From Acinetobacter piscicola (GTDB lineage Bacteria; Pseudomonadota; Gammaproteobacteria; Pseudomonadales; Moraxellaceae): DNA of 64,000 nt. Numbering within the stretch: the stretch's first letter is position 1; each line of letters starts with the position of its first letter. Positions 8,758 to 16,630 of the stretch are shown here, in pieces. Both the position numbers and the translations under genes were made by a program. The DNA lies in the NCBI RefSeq assembly GCF_002233755.1, contig NZ_NIFO01000006.1, positions 62,001 to 126,000 of the forward strand, written 5' to 3'. The notes beneath the pieces are model-generated. The model was not told the origin of the DNA and did no database searches. It saw nothing but the letters and a program-made list of their open reading frames with translations.

Positions 8758-10056
8758 ATGAATTTAATTCAGCAAACAGATGTATTAATTATTGGTGCAG
8801 GGCCATCGGGTAGCTCAGCAGCCGCATTATTATGTAAAAAAGGCTATACAGTCACGATTATCGAAAAACAATACTTTCCTCGCTTTTCAATCGGTGAATC
8901 TTTACTACCTCAGTCGATGGTTTTCTTAGAAGAAGCAGGCTTATTAGATACGATTAAAAACCATGTTGATGAATATGCATTTCAATTTAAGAATGGTGCA
9001 ACTTTTTTAAAAGGGCAACAACGTAGCTTTTATGACTTTACTGAGAAATTTACAGATGGCCCAGGTACGACATGGCAAGTGAGGAGAGCGAATTTTGATC
9101 AACTTTTAGCACAACAAGCTGAACAGTATGGTGCTGAAATTCGTTTTGGGCATGAAGTCACTGCCGTTGATGTTGCAACACAACATCCGATTTTAACGGT
9201 CAAAGATGAACAAGGCGAACCCTATCAAATTCAAGGTAAATTTTTATTAGATGCCAGTGGCTTTGGGCGAATTTTGCCGAAATTTTTAGACTTAGAAAGT
9301 CCATCAGATTTTCCAGTACGCCGTGCTATTTTTACGCATATTGAAGATGGAATTGTAGATGATCCAAGCTTTGATCGTGAGAAAATTTTAATTGCGGTGC
9401 ATGAAAAAGATCCACGTGCATGGTATTGGTTAATCCCGTTTGCAGATGGTCGCTCTTCATTTGGGATTGTAGCTGAACAAGATTTCTTTGAAAAATACCA
9501 ATTCGATGATAGCAGTGCTGAAACTTTGCAGGCGACATTTGAACGTATTCTTGCTGATGAGCCAGCCTTGTCTCAGGTATTGCGCAATAAAAAGTTTGAT
9601 ACGGCAGTCAGAACCTTGGTGGGCTATTCTGCCAATGTGAAGCATTTGGCAGATCGTAATTATGCTTTGTTGGGCAATGCAGGTGAGTTCTTAGACCCAG
9701 TCTTTTCTTCAGGTGTGACCATTGCTTTAAAATCATCAAGCTTGGTTGTTCCTTTGCTTGAACGTGTCTTAAAGGGCGAAACTGTTGACTGGATGCAAGA
9801 GTATGAAAAACCGTTAAGAAAAGGAATTAAGGTGTTTCGTGCCTATGTTGAGTCATGGTATGAAGGCGAGTTTCAAGATGTTGTATTCTCCAAAAATCAA
9901 AACGACAAAATTCGCCGTATGATCGCATCATTATTGGCAGGCTATGCTTGGGATGATACAAATCCAATTCATAAAAATCCGAGACAACGTCTCAATACTT
10001 TAGCTGAGTATTGTCGTGAGGAGCAGTCACATATTGCTTCGATTGGAATTGAATAA
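8758..10056 (+). CDS. FAD-dependent oxidoreductase of the flavin-dependent halogenase superfamily
   Basis: A 432-residue flavoprotein. The N-terminus has the FAD-binding GAGPSGSSAAALL loop, followed by FPRFSIGESLLP, a block shared by flavin-dependent halogenases and related monooxygenases. The halogenase fingerprint W-x-W-x-I-P is present as WYWLIP (Trp222 to Pro227), and a Lys (K78) sits in FKNGATF, where halogenases place their catalytic Lys. LGNAGEFLDPVFSSGV near residue 305-320 is the second FAD contact. It could halogenate or hydroxylate the aryl head; close relatives in aryl-polyene clusters are usually annotated only as oxidoreductases. The 1-bp overlap with the lipoprotein gene keeps it in the operon. 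Confidence 0.82.
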   Translation: MNLIQQTDVLIIGAGPSGSSAAALLCKKGYTVTIIEKQYFPRFSIGESLLPQSMVFLEEAGLLDTIKNHVDEYAFQFKNGATFLKGQQRSFYDFTEKFTDGPGTTWQVRRANFDQLLAQQAEQYGAEIRFGHEVTAVDVATQHPILTVKDEQGEPYQIQGKFLLDASGFGRILPKFLDLESPSDFPVRRAIFTHIEDGIVDDPSFDREKILIAVHEKDPRAWYWLIPFADGRSSFGIVAEQDFFEKYQFDDSSAETLQATFERILADEPALSQVLRNKKFDTAVRTLVGYSANVKHLADRNYALLGNAGEFLDPVFSSGVTIALKSSSLVVPLLERVLKGETVDWMQEYEKPLRKGIKVFRAYVESWYEGEFQDVVFSKNQNDKIRRMIASLLAGYAWDDTNPIHKNPRQRLNTLAEYCREEQSHIASIGIE

Positions 10057-10613
10057 TGCTGAATAAATGGAAACATTGTGCTTTGGCTATATTGCTGATC
10101 TTGCCTTTAACCGCATGTCAGCAAATGCTTCCTAAAGCACAGGGCTTAGCAAATTCACAATGGATTGCACAGCATTATCAGCGCCAAGATTTGGTTGAAG
10201 TACAGTGGAAAGCGCACAGTTTTAGTTTTTTGTTATACCAACAGCAGCAAGATAAAAACTTAGATTTATTAGCATTGAGTTTGACAGGACAGCAACTTTT
10301 TAAGTTAGGTTTCGATGGGACGAAAGTTAAGGTTGAACAGCGTATTGATCAAATGAAGCTTTTGCCTTTTGATTTTTTAGTGCGTGATATCTTGTTTGCA
10401 ACTTATCCAAATTTTATTGCTTATCCGCCTAAAGATGTTCAAGTAGAGAACACACAACCAGATCATTCAACTAGGATACAGAATATTTTGATTCATCAAA
10501 ATAAGGTATTAACAATTCGACATACGCAAGATCATATCGAATTGGATAATGTACAAGTGCCGTATCAAATGGTGTTTAGCGAAGTACCGAATACTTTGGA
10601 AAATAATGAGTAG
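10056..10613 (+). CDS. DUF3261-type outer-membrane lipoprotein (aryl-polyene cluster)
   Basis: A 185-residue predicted lipoprotein. A Lys-rich N-terminus and hydrophobic core end in the lipobox LTAC (Cys about residue 21). The residue after Cys is Gln, not the Asp inner-membrane retention signal, so transport to the outer membrane is expected. The mature part resembles the DUF3261 proteins found beside LolA-like and MMPL genes in aryl-polyene clusters, and may act like a LolB-style receptor for the exported product. Its ATG overlaps the stop of the flavoprotein gene. The family assignment comes from position and the lipobox; the molecular role is inferred. Confidence 0.78.
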   Translation: MLNKWKHCALAILLILPLTACQQMLPKAQGLANSQWIAQHYQRQDLVEVQWKAHSFSFLLYQQQQDKNLDLLALSLTGQQLFKLGFDGTKVKVEQRIDQMKLLPFDFLVRDILFATYPNFIAYPPKDVQVENTQPDHSTRIQNILIHQNKVLTIRHTQDHIELDNVQVPYQMVFSEVPNTLENNE

Positions 10614-10621
10614 CTGTCAAA

Positions 10622-11821
10622 ATGCCTGAATTCATCAATCAAAAATATCCAGCGGTAGGCATTCAGTATAGTGTTGGATTGTCTGCTTTGGGTTCAACGA
10701 CAACGCAATTAGAACAAGCTTTGACGAGTATTGAAAATACTTTAAGTTTGAGTAGCGCATTTATTGCCGAAAAAGACGTTTGGGTCGGAGCTTATTCTGC
10801 TGAATTGATTCAACAGGTTTCCGCAAAGTTAAAAATATTTGAAACACGCAATTTGCGTTTTGCTTTGACAGCATTACAGCAAATTGAAACTGATATTCAA
10901 CATTATGTTGCTCAGTTTGAAAATAAACGTCTTGCCATTGTCATTGGAACATCAACATCTGGTATTGCAGATAATGAACCTGAATTAAAGCTCCACTTTC
11001 AAGGTGATAGCACGATCCAAATCAAACAAAAAAAACAAGAAATGGGATGTCTAGCCAAAGCCTTACAAGTTTATTTGGGCTGGGAGGGATTGGCATATAC
11101 GATTTCTACAGCTTGTTCATCCAGTGCGAAAGCATTTGCAGCAGGACAGCGTTTGATTAATGCAGGGCTTGCAGATGCAGTATTGGTCGGTGGTGTAGAT
11201 ACCTTATGTCAATTGACGCTCAATGGTTTTAATAGCTTAGAAAGCTTATCTAATGGTATTTGTCAGCCATGTGGACAAGATCGAGATGGGATTAACATTG
11301 GTGAAGCAGCAGCTTTATTCTTATTATCCAAAGAAGTTGCACCTGTTATGTTAATGTCAGCAGGTGAGTCGATGGATGCATGGCATATTTCTGCACCTCA
11401 TCCTGAGGGGGATGGTGCTGCGAGAGCGATGCAAGAGGCTTTGAATATGGCAAATTTGAGTGCATTGGAGATTGGCTATTTGAATTTACATGGTACGGCG
11501 ACCCCACAGAACGATGCGATGGAAATTAAAGCTGTACACACAGTCTTTCAAAATTATGCTGTGCCATTGAGTAGTACTAAACATAAAACAGGGCATTGCT
11601 TAGGTGCCGCGGGTGCAATTGAAGCGATGATTTGTAACCAAATTTTAAAAGATCAGCGTTGGTTACCCTTACATCAATATGCAGTTTTAGACAATGAGTT
11701 AGTGGGGCAGAATTATGTGACCGATTCATATTTGGATGAGCCAATTCAATATGTTATGTCTAATTCATTTGCTTTTGGTGGTAGTAATATCAGTTTGATT
11801 TTTGGAACGCAGTTAAAATGA
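10622..11821 (+). CDS. Beta-ketoacyl-ACP synthase (first KS; ApeO-like by order)
   Basis: A 399-residue thiolase-fold ketosynthase. The complete catalytic triad is visible: Cys165 in STACSSSAKAF, His290 in LHGTATPQNDA and His325 in KTGHCLGAAGA. It should therefore be a condensing enzyme rather than a chain-length factor. The C-terminus ends with SNSFAFGGSN, the usual KS closing motif. The N-terminal half is shorter than FabF and more divergent. Gene order KS-DH-KR-KS at 10622-14222 matches the conserved core of aryl-polyene clusters. It starts 8 bp after the lipoprotein gene and overlaps the dehydratase by 4 bp. Confidence 0.88.
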   Translation: MPEFINQKYPAVGIQYSVGLSALGSTTTQLEQALTSIENTLSLSSAFIAEKDVWVGAYSAELIQQVSAKLKIFETRNLRFALTALQQIETDIQHYVAQFENKRLAIVIGTSTSGIADNEPELKLHFQGDSTIQIKQKKQEMGCLAKALQVYLGWEGLAYTISTACSSSAKAFAAGQRLINAGLADAVLVGGVDTLCQLTLNGFNSLESLSNGICQPCGQDRDGINIGEAAALFLLSKEVAPVMLMSAGESMDAWHISAPHPEGDGAARAMQEALNMANLSALEIGYLNLHGTATPQNDAMEIKAVHTVFQNYAVPLSSTKHKTGHCLGAAGAIEAMICNQILKDQRWLPLHQYAVLDNELVGQNYVTDSYLDEPIQYVMSNSFAFGGSNISLIFGTQLK

Positions 11822-12243
11822 ATTCGCCTAAACATTTAAATGCGATTGATTTTATTCCGCATGAAAAACCGATGGTTTTTATTGATCGTATTGTAGAAAT
11901 AGGCGATAACTTTGCTATAGCTGAATTATTGATTCGCTCAGAGTTGATGTTTTGTGAAGAACAGGGTTTACCGACATGGTCGAGTATTGAGTTGATGGCG
12001 CAAACGGTCAGTCTGTACGCGGGTTCACACGGTGGAAAGTTAGGGCAAAAGCCAAAAATCGGGTTTCTTTTAGGAACACGTAAGTTGCATTTACCCGTTC
12101 CATTTTTTGAAATAGGTGAAACAGTCACAATCCGAGCAGAAAAACAGTATTTACATGAAGGGTTGGGGCAATTTGCTTGTGAAATTTATTATCAAAACCA
12201 TACAATTTTGGCAATGCTGAGTGTGTATGAACCTGAAGAATAA
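11818..12243 (+). CDS. Hot-dog dehydratase subunit lacking the catalytic His (ApeP-like)
   Basis: A 141-residue FabZ-like hot-dog protein. IPHEKPMVFIDRIVEIGDN matches the N-terminal strand-helix of FabZ, and SIELMAQ carries Glu58, aligning with the catalytic Glu of FabZ (IIEALAQ). The FabZ His lies 14 residues before that Glu; here the position is Met44, and the HFP-x-x-P element is lost although the proline eight residues on (Pro52) is kept. The hot-dog domain of the fused ligase at 292-2013 shows the opposite pattern: His present, Glu absent. The two probably form a heterodimer with one composite active site that dehydrates the 3-hydroxyacyl intermediates. Confidence 0.85.
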   Translation: MNSPKHLNAIDFIPHEKPMVFIDRIVEIGDNFAIAELLIRSELMFCEEQGLPTWSSIELMAQTVSLYAGSHGGKLGQKPKIGFLLGTRKLHLPVPFFEIGETVTIRAEKQYLHEGLGQFACEIYYQNHTILAMLSVYEPEE

Positions 12244-12273
12244 CCACAGGTTTTTTTAAATTAGGATGAAAGT

Positions 12274-12999
12274 GTGGCAAGAAGAGTTTTAGTAACAGGG
12301 TCGAGCCGAGGTATTGGGAAAGCAATTGCATTACAGCTAGCGGAAGCAGGTTTTGATGTCACTGTTCATGCACGCTCAAAAAAAGTAGAAGCAGAACAAG
12401 TGGTTGCTGATATCCAAACTTTGGGAAGAAAGAGTCATACACTTTTATTTGATGTAACAGAACGAGAACAAGTACGACAGCTATTAGAACAAGATATTGC
12501 AGAACATGGTGCTTTTTATGCTGTGGTATTAAATGCAGGCTTAACGCATGATGCTGCATTTCCAGCTTTAACTGACAATGATTGGGATGAAGTTATTTCT
12601 ACATCTTTGGATGGTTTTTATAATGTATTAAAGCCATTAGTCATGCCAATGATTCGTCTTAAAAAAGGTGGACGTATTGTCACCATGTCTTCGGTATCTG
12701 GTGTGATGGGAAATCGTGGGCAAGTCAATTATAGTGCAGCAAAGGCAGGATTGATTGGTGCAACTAAGGCCTTAGCACTTGAATTAGCCAAAAGAAAAAT
12801 TACAGTCAACTGTGTTGCACCTGGATTAATTGAAACTGAAATGGTCAGTGATGAAGTTCAGGAACATGCTTTAAAAATGATCCCGATGCAACGTATGGGG
12901 CAAGTGGATGAAGTCGCAAAAGTGGTTAAATTCTTATGTAGTGATGATGCGAGTTATATCACCCGCCAAGTGATTTCTGTAAATGGAGGATTGATATGA
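12274..12999 (+). CDS. 3-oxoacyl-ACP reductase, FabG-like (ApeQ-like)
   Basis: A 241-residue short-chain dehydrogenase/reductase. It has the NADP-binding TGSSRGIGKAIA loop at the N-terminus, the NAG motif (LNAGLTHD), and the catalytic Ser-Tyr-Lys set in MSSVSG and NYSAAKAG (Tyr153, Lys157). A GTG start at 12274 is chosen because AGGA lies 7 bp upstream and the resulting protein begins right before the first strand, as FabG does. It reduces 3-ketoacyl-ACP during chain extension. It is followed by a 4-bp ATGA overlap with the next ketosynthase. Confidence 0.9.
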   Translation: MARRVLVTGSSRGIGKAIALQLAEAGFDVTVHARSKKVEAEQVVADIQTLGRKSHTLLFDVTEREQVRQLLEQDIAEHGAFYAVVLNAGLTHDAAFPALTDNDWDEVISTSLDGFYNVLKPLVMPMIRLKKGGRIVTMSSVSGVMGNRGQVNYSAAKAGLIGATKALALELAKRKITVNCVAPGLIETEMVSDEVQEHALKMIPMQRMGQVDEVAKVVKFLCSDDASYITRQVISVNGGLI

Positions 13000-14222
13000 A
13001 GCGTGTTGTCATCACTGGAATGGCTGGTATCACCTCATTAGGTGATACGGCTGACTCTATTTTCGAGCAAATTGCAGCAGCGAAGAATGGCATTCGTTAT
13101 ATGCCAGATTGGGAAGTTTTTGCTGACTTACGTTGTAAAATAGCAGGTCCAGTTGAGCATTTTGAAACGCCTAAACATTTCAATCGTAAAGTTACACGAG
13201 GTATGGGGCGTGTTGCCTTAATGTCAGTGATTAGTGCTGAAAAAGCGTTGATTGATGCTGGTTTATTGAATGACCCGATTTTACAAAGTGGTGATACAGG
13301 CGTTGCCTTTGGTTCCTCGGCAGGGAGTGTGAACGCAGTCGCTGAGTTTGGTTCAATGTTATTGGAAAATAACATGAGCAAAATCAATGCAACGACTTAT
13401 ATTCGTATGATGTCGCATACCAGTGCTGTCAATATGACGGTTTATTTTGGTTTAAAAGGACTGACATTGCCTACATCGAGTGCATGTACTTCGGGTTCTA
13501 TGGCAATTGGTCAGGCTTATGAAGCGATTAAGTATGGCAAGCAGACCGTCATGTTTGCAGGCGGAGCAGAAGAGCTGAGTGCCGCAAGTGCAGCCGTATT
13601 TGATGTCTTACTGGCAACCAGTGGTATGAATGATCATCCCGAGTGTTCACCTCGTCCTTTTGATCGTGATCGTGATGGGCTTGTTGTTGGTGAAGGTGCA
13701 AGTTGCTTAATTTTAGAAGAATATGAACATGCCAAAAACCGTGGTGCAAAGATTTATGCAGAAATCATTGGTTATGGTAGTAATACTGACGGTCAACACG
13801 TAACACGTCCAGATTCTGAAATGATGGGACGTTGTATGGCTTTAGCGCTAAAAGATGCACAGATATCAGCAGAGCAGATTGATTATGTCAATGCGCATGG
13901 AACATCGACTGATCAAGGTGATATTGCAGAAACTCAAGCGACCGCACGAATTTTAGGCCACAAACCCATCAGCTCACTTAAAAGTTATTTTGGTCATACC
14001 TTAGGTGCATGTGGTGCGATTGAAGCGTGGCTAAGTATTGAAATGATGCATCGGCAGCAATTTGTTCCCACATTAAATTTAGAAAATATTGATCCATTGT
14101 GTGGCAATTTAGACTATATTATTGGACAAAATCGAGAAATAAATGCCAAAATTTTGATGAGTAATAATTTTGCTTTTGGTGGAATTAATACCTCGATTAT
14201 TTTTAAAAAATTAGATCACTAA
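12996..14222 (+). CDS. Beta-ketoacyl-ACP synthase II-like (second KS; ApeR-like by order)
   Basis: A 408-residue FabF-like ketosynthase with the full triad: Cys164 in SSACTSGSMAIG, His301 in NAHGTSTDQGD and His334 in YFGHTLGACGA. FDRDRDGLVVGEGA and the C-terminal SNNFAFGGINTS are also typical. It is a bona fide condensing enzyme, different in sequence from the KS at 10622. Two active KS genes in one aryl-polyene cluster fit one enzyme for iterative extension (paired with a chain-length factor outside the window) and one for initiation or a side reaction; which does which cannot be decided here. Confidence 0.9.
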   Translation: MKRVVITGMAGITSLGDTADSIFEQIAAAKNGIRYMPDWEVFADLRCKIAGPVEHFETPKHFNRKVTRGMGRVALMSVISAEKALIDAGLLNDPILQSGDTGVAFGSSAGSVNAVAEFGSMLLENNMSKINATTYIRMMSHTSAVNMTVYFGLKGLTLPTSSACTSGSMAIGQAYEAIKYGKQTVMFAGGAEELSAASAAVFDVLLATSGMNDHPECSPRPFDRDRDGLVVGEGASCLILEEYEHAKNRGAKIYAEIIGYGSNTDGQHVTRPDSEMMGRCMALALKDAQISAEQIDYVNAHGTSTDQGDIAETQATARILGHKPISSLKSYFGHTLGACGAIEAWLSIEMMHRQQFVPTLNLENIDPLCGNLDYIIGQNREINAKILMSNNFAFGGINTSIIFKKLDH

Positions 14223-14234
14223 AGAGGGTATAAC

Positions 14235-14678
14235 ATGACGATTCAATCTATTAAAAAAATCGTGATTGCTTTAGCTATAACAACAAGTGGAATGGCTTCT
14301 GTACATGCAGCAGATACGATTCACCAATTTAACTTTCAAGAAGCAGTGAACCGTGCTGTTGCCGATGGCTTTTTAGATGGCTCAGTTAAGTTTTATTTGG
14401 CTGGGACCAAATCTGGCGGTAAAGTGATTGAAAAAGGTTTAGTGACTAATAAAAAAACCAATGGTTTTGCTAAATCTGCTGAATCTTCTTGTGATCGTGT
14501 TTTGCGTTCAGCACTTATTCAATTCCAAAATACAGCGAAAGCGCGTGGTGCAAATGCTGTGACCAATGTTGTCAGCTTTTACAAATCGAATGAAACACGC
14601 AGCACGACAACGTATGATTGTGCAAAAGGAACTGCTGTTGCGGGCGTTGCTTTGAAAGGCGATGTTGTAAAGTTTTAA
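14235..14678 (+). CDS. Small secreted protein, YbjQ/excinuclease-subunit-like, in the aryl-polyene operon
   Basis: A 147-residue exported protein. A signal peptide (IKKIVIALAITTSGMASVHA) precedes the mature start ADTIHQFNF. The mature protein contains GSVKFYLAG, two Cys (in SSCDRV and YDCAKG) that could form a disulfide in the periplasm, and ARGANAVTNVVSFYKS, which recalls the conserved core of YbjQ-like pentamers. Relatives are often named 'excinuclease ATPase subunit' in databases, almost certainly a naming error given the signal peptide. Its 12-bp gap to the KS and 34-bp gap to the PPTase gene indicate operon membership. Its role in polyene export or storage is unknown. Confidence 0.75.
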   Translation: MTIQSIKKIVIALAITTSGMASVHAADTIHQFNFQEAVNRAVADGFLDGSVKFYLAGTKSGGKVIEKGLVTNKKTNGFAKSAESSCDRVLRSALIQFQNTAKARGANAVTNVVSFYKSNETRSTTTYDCAKGTAVAGVALKGDVVKF

Positions 14679-14712
14679 GCTAGAACGATAGCGTTTAGGT
14701 TGAATTGAGCCA

Positions 14713-15366
14713 ATGAGCAAGAATGAAATTCAAATACATTTAATACCATTGGCTCAAATTTTAATTTTAGGTCGAGATCAATTCAAAGATTTTCCTAGCT
14801 ACAATCAATATAAGAAAAATCAAATTTATCAATACCGTAATCGAATTTTATCAGATTTGCTTCAAGTCGAAATTAATGATCAATCGATTGTCAAAAGTGA
14901 ATATGGCAAACCGTATTTAATAGATTATCCTCGTCTTGCTTTTAATCATTCGCATAGTCAAAAGCATTATGCACTCGCCAATAGTTTACGAGTGCAGGAT
15001 GTCGGTATTGATGTAGAAGATTTAGATCGGATCGTGCGTTTTGAAGCCTTAGCCAAACACGCTTTTCATCCAGAAGAATTTCAAACTTGGCAGGATTTAG
15101 ATTTTGATTCAGCGTTTTGGTTTAAAGTTTGGACGACTAAAGAGGCGGTTTTAAAGGCTTCTGGTTTGGGTATCCGTTTGAGTTTAAATGAGTTAAATAC
15201 TCATGCTCATCCTCTAAATGATGGGGGAATTTGCACACATCCGCAACTGGGTAGCTTCGCTTATCAAAACTTTAATTTAGGTCATGTGATGCTGACTGTG
15301 TCTTGGCGCGCAGCTTTGTCGTGTAAAGGTTTTGCATTTCCAAATATACAGATTATTCAGCATTGA
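14713..15366 (+). CDS. 4'-phosphopantetheinyl transferase, Sfp type
   Basis: A 217-residue phosphopantetheinyl transferase of the Sfp/AcpT class. The two Mg-binding blocks are visible: GIDVEDLDR at about residues 98-106, and FWFKVWTTKEAVLKASGLG around 134-154 with the conserved W-x-x-K-E. It converts apo-acyl carrier proteins to holo form. The carrier proteins it would serve are not in the window and should lie to the left. It is the last gene of the operon, followed by the palindromic element. Confidence 0.9.
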   Translation: MSKNEIQIHLIPLAQILILGRDQFKDFPSYNQYKKNQIYQYRNRILSDLLQVEINDQSIVKSEYGKPYLIDYPRLAFNHSHSQKHYALANSLRVQDVGIDVEDLDRIVRFEALAKHAFHPEEFQTWQDLDFDSAFWFKVWTTKEAVLKASGLGIRLSLNELNTHAHPLNDGGICTHPQLGSFAYQNFNLGHVMLTVSWRAALSCKGFAFPNIQIIQH

Positions 15367-15416
15367 TGATGTCTATAAGTAAATTCAAAACACTAGATTT
15401 AAAAATATTTGAACAT

Positions 15417-15634
15417 AAAAAAGCCCATCTGAAGATGTAATGCCGATCAGTTAAGCATTTTTAAATCCTCCCCAACCCTCCTTTGGAAAAGGAGGGAGTA
15501 TCAATAATCTAAAATTATTTTAGATTCTCGATAGTTCCCCTCTTTTTAAAGAGGGGTTAGGGGAGATTCTTAAATGAGTAATTACTCAATTACTCTTAAC
15601 TGATCAGTATTACATCCGAAGATGAGCTATTTTT
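15417..15634. repeat. Imperfect palindromic element, about 220 bp, between convergent operons
   Basis: Nested inverted repeats fill the space between the PPTase gene and secF. The 22-bp arms 15434-15455 and 15595-15616 are inverted copies with two mismatches. Inside them are two GC-rich hairpins, 15476-15496 (CCCTCCTTT/AAAGGAGGG) and 15537-15556 (CCCCTCTTT/AAAGAGGGG), which are also inverted copies of one another, and a central hairpin at 15506-15526 (AATCTAAAAT/ATTTTAGATT). The outer edges, an A-run at 15417-15422 and a T-run at 15630-15634, flank short complementary blocks like a bidirectional terminator. The element looks like a small palindromic repeat (REP/MITE-like) sitting in a terminator. 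No coding capacity is seen. Confidence 0.75.
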
Positions 15635-15650
15635 AGCCTAAAACTGAGAA

Positions 15651-16622
15651 TTAATGAGGAATATGCTCTTCATCTTCAAACTCAGGTTTAACTTGTACAA
15701 TAAAGTCCTGACGGTTTAGACCACGCCATAGTGCAAACGCAGTACCGATATAAATCGAAGAATAAGTACCGACAAATACACCAATAAACATTGCAACCGA
15801 GAACCAATGTAAACCATCACCACCTAAGAACATCATTGCAAGTACAACCAGCAATAATGTCATAGAAGTATGAATGGTACGTTTTAAGGTTTCGGTCAAA
15901 GCAATATTAACGATTTCGAGTGGTGAAGCGCCGCGAATCTTACGGAAGTTCTCACGAATACGATCCGATACAACGATGTTATCGTTCAATGAGAAACCGA
16001 TTAATGCCAAGACTGCTGCCAGTACGGTTAAGTCAAATGGCCATTGCATCATTGCAAAGATACCAATGGTCACGATTACGTCATGTAGTAATGAAAGTAC
16101 TGCACCCACTGCGAGTTTAAACTCAAAGCGGATGGTGACATAGATCAACATCAGTAGCATAGCCAGTGCCACAGCACCCGCAGAACGTAAATAAAGTTCA
16201 TTACCGACTTGACCACCCACCGAGTCGACTTTATGCACGACAGCAGGGTTGTTTGGTAATTGAACCGCTTTAGTTAACGAATTACTTAAGTCTTCAACAT
16301 TGACGTCTTGTGGAGGCATACGCACGATGAGGTCTTTGTTACTTCCCAAGGTTTGTACCACAGCATCTTTAAAGCCTGCTTTATCTAAAGTTGCAATAAC
16401 TTCAGAAGGTTTTGCCGCAGATTGATAGTTCAATTCTGCAGAAACACCACCAGTAAAGTCTAAACCAAGGTTTAGTCCTTTGGTGACAATAAAGAAAAGG
16501 CTAGCAATCGTTAGGATGATAGAGATGATTGCCGCTGGTTTGGCAATCTTCATAAAGTTAATTACGTGCTCATCATCTGGGCGTCCGTATTTCTTTTTCG
16601 GTTGAGTCACATCAGTCATCAT
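15651..16622 (-). CDS. secF: Protein translocase subunit SecF
   Basis: A 323-residue inner-membrane protein of the Sec translocase accessory complex. The N-terminus is cytoplasmic (KKKYGRPDDEHVINFMKIAKP), followed by a first helix, the GLDFTGGVSAEL motif after it, a periplasmic domain, and five further helices including GFSLNDNIVVSDRIRENFRK. It works with SecD to use the proton gradient for late steps of protein export. It follows secD with an 8-bp gap. Its stop faces the palindromic element. Confidence 0.97.
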   Translation of the reverse strand: MMTDVTQPKKKYGRPDDEHVINFMKIAKPAAIISIILTIASLFFIVTKGLNLGLDFTGGVSAELNYQSAAKPSEVIATLDKAGFKDAVVQTLGSNKDLIVRMPPQDVNVEDLSNSLTKAVQLPNNPAVVHKVDSVGGQVGNELYLRSAGAVALAMLLMLIYVTIRFEFKLAVGAVLSLLHDVIVTIGIFAMMQWPFDLTVLAAVLALIGFSLNDNIVVSDRIRENFRKIRGASPLEIVNIALTETLKRTIHTSMTLLLVVLAMMFLGGDGLHWFSVAMFIGVFVGTYSSIYIGTAFALWRGLNRQDFIVQVKPEFEDEEHIPH

Positions 16623-16630
16623 AGATCTCC

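Noticed and set aside
12266..12280. ATG at 12266 as the ketoreductase start
   Set aside because: It is out of frame with the reductase; the GTG at 12274 fits the AGGA spacing and protein start.
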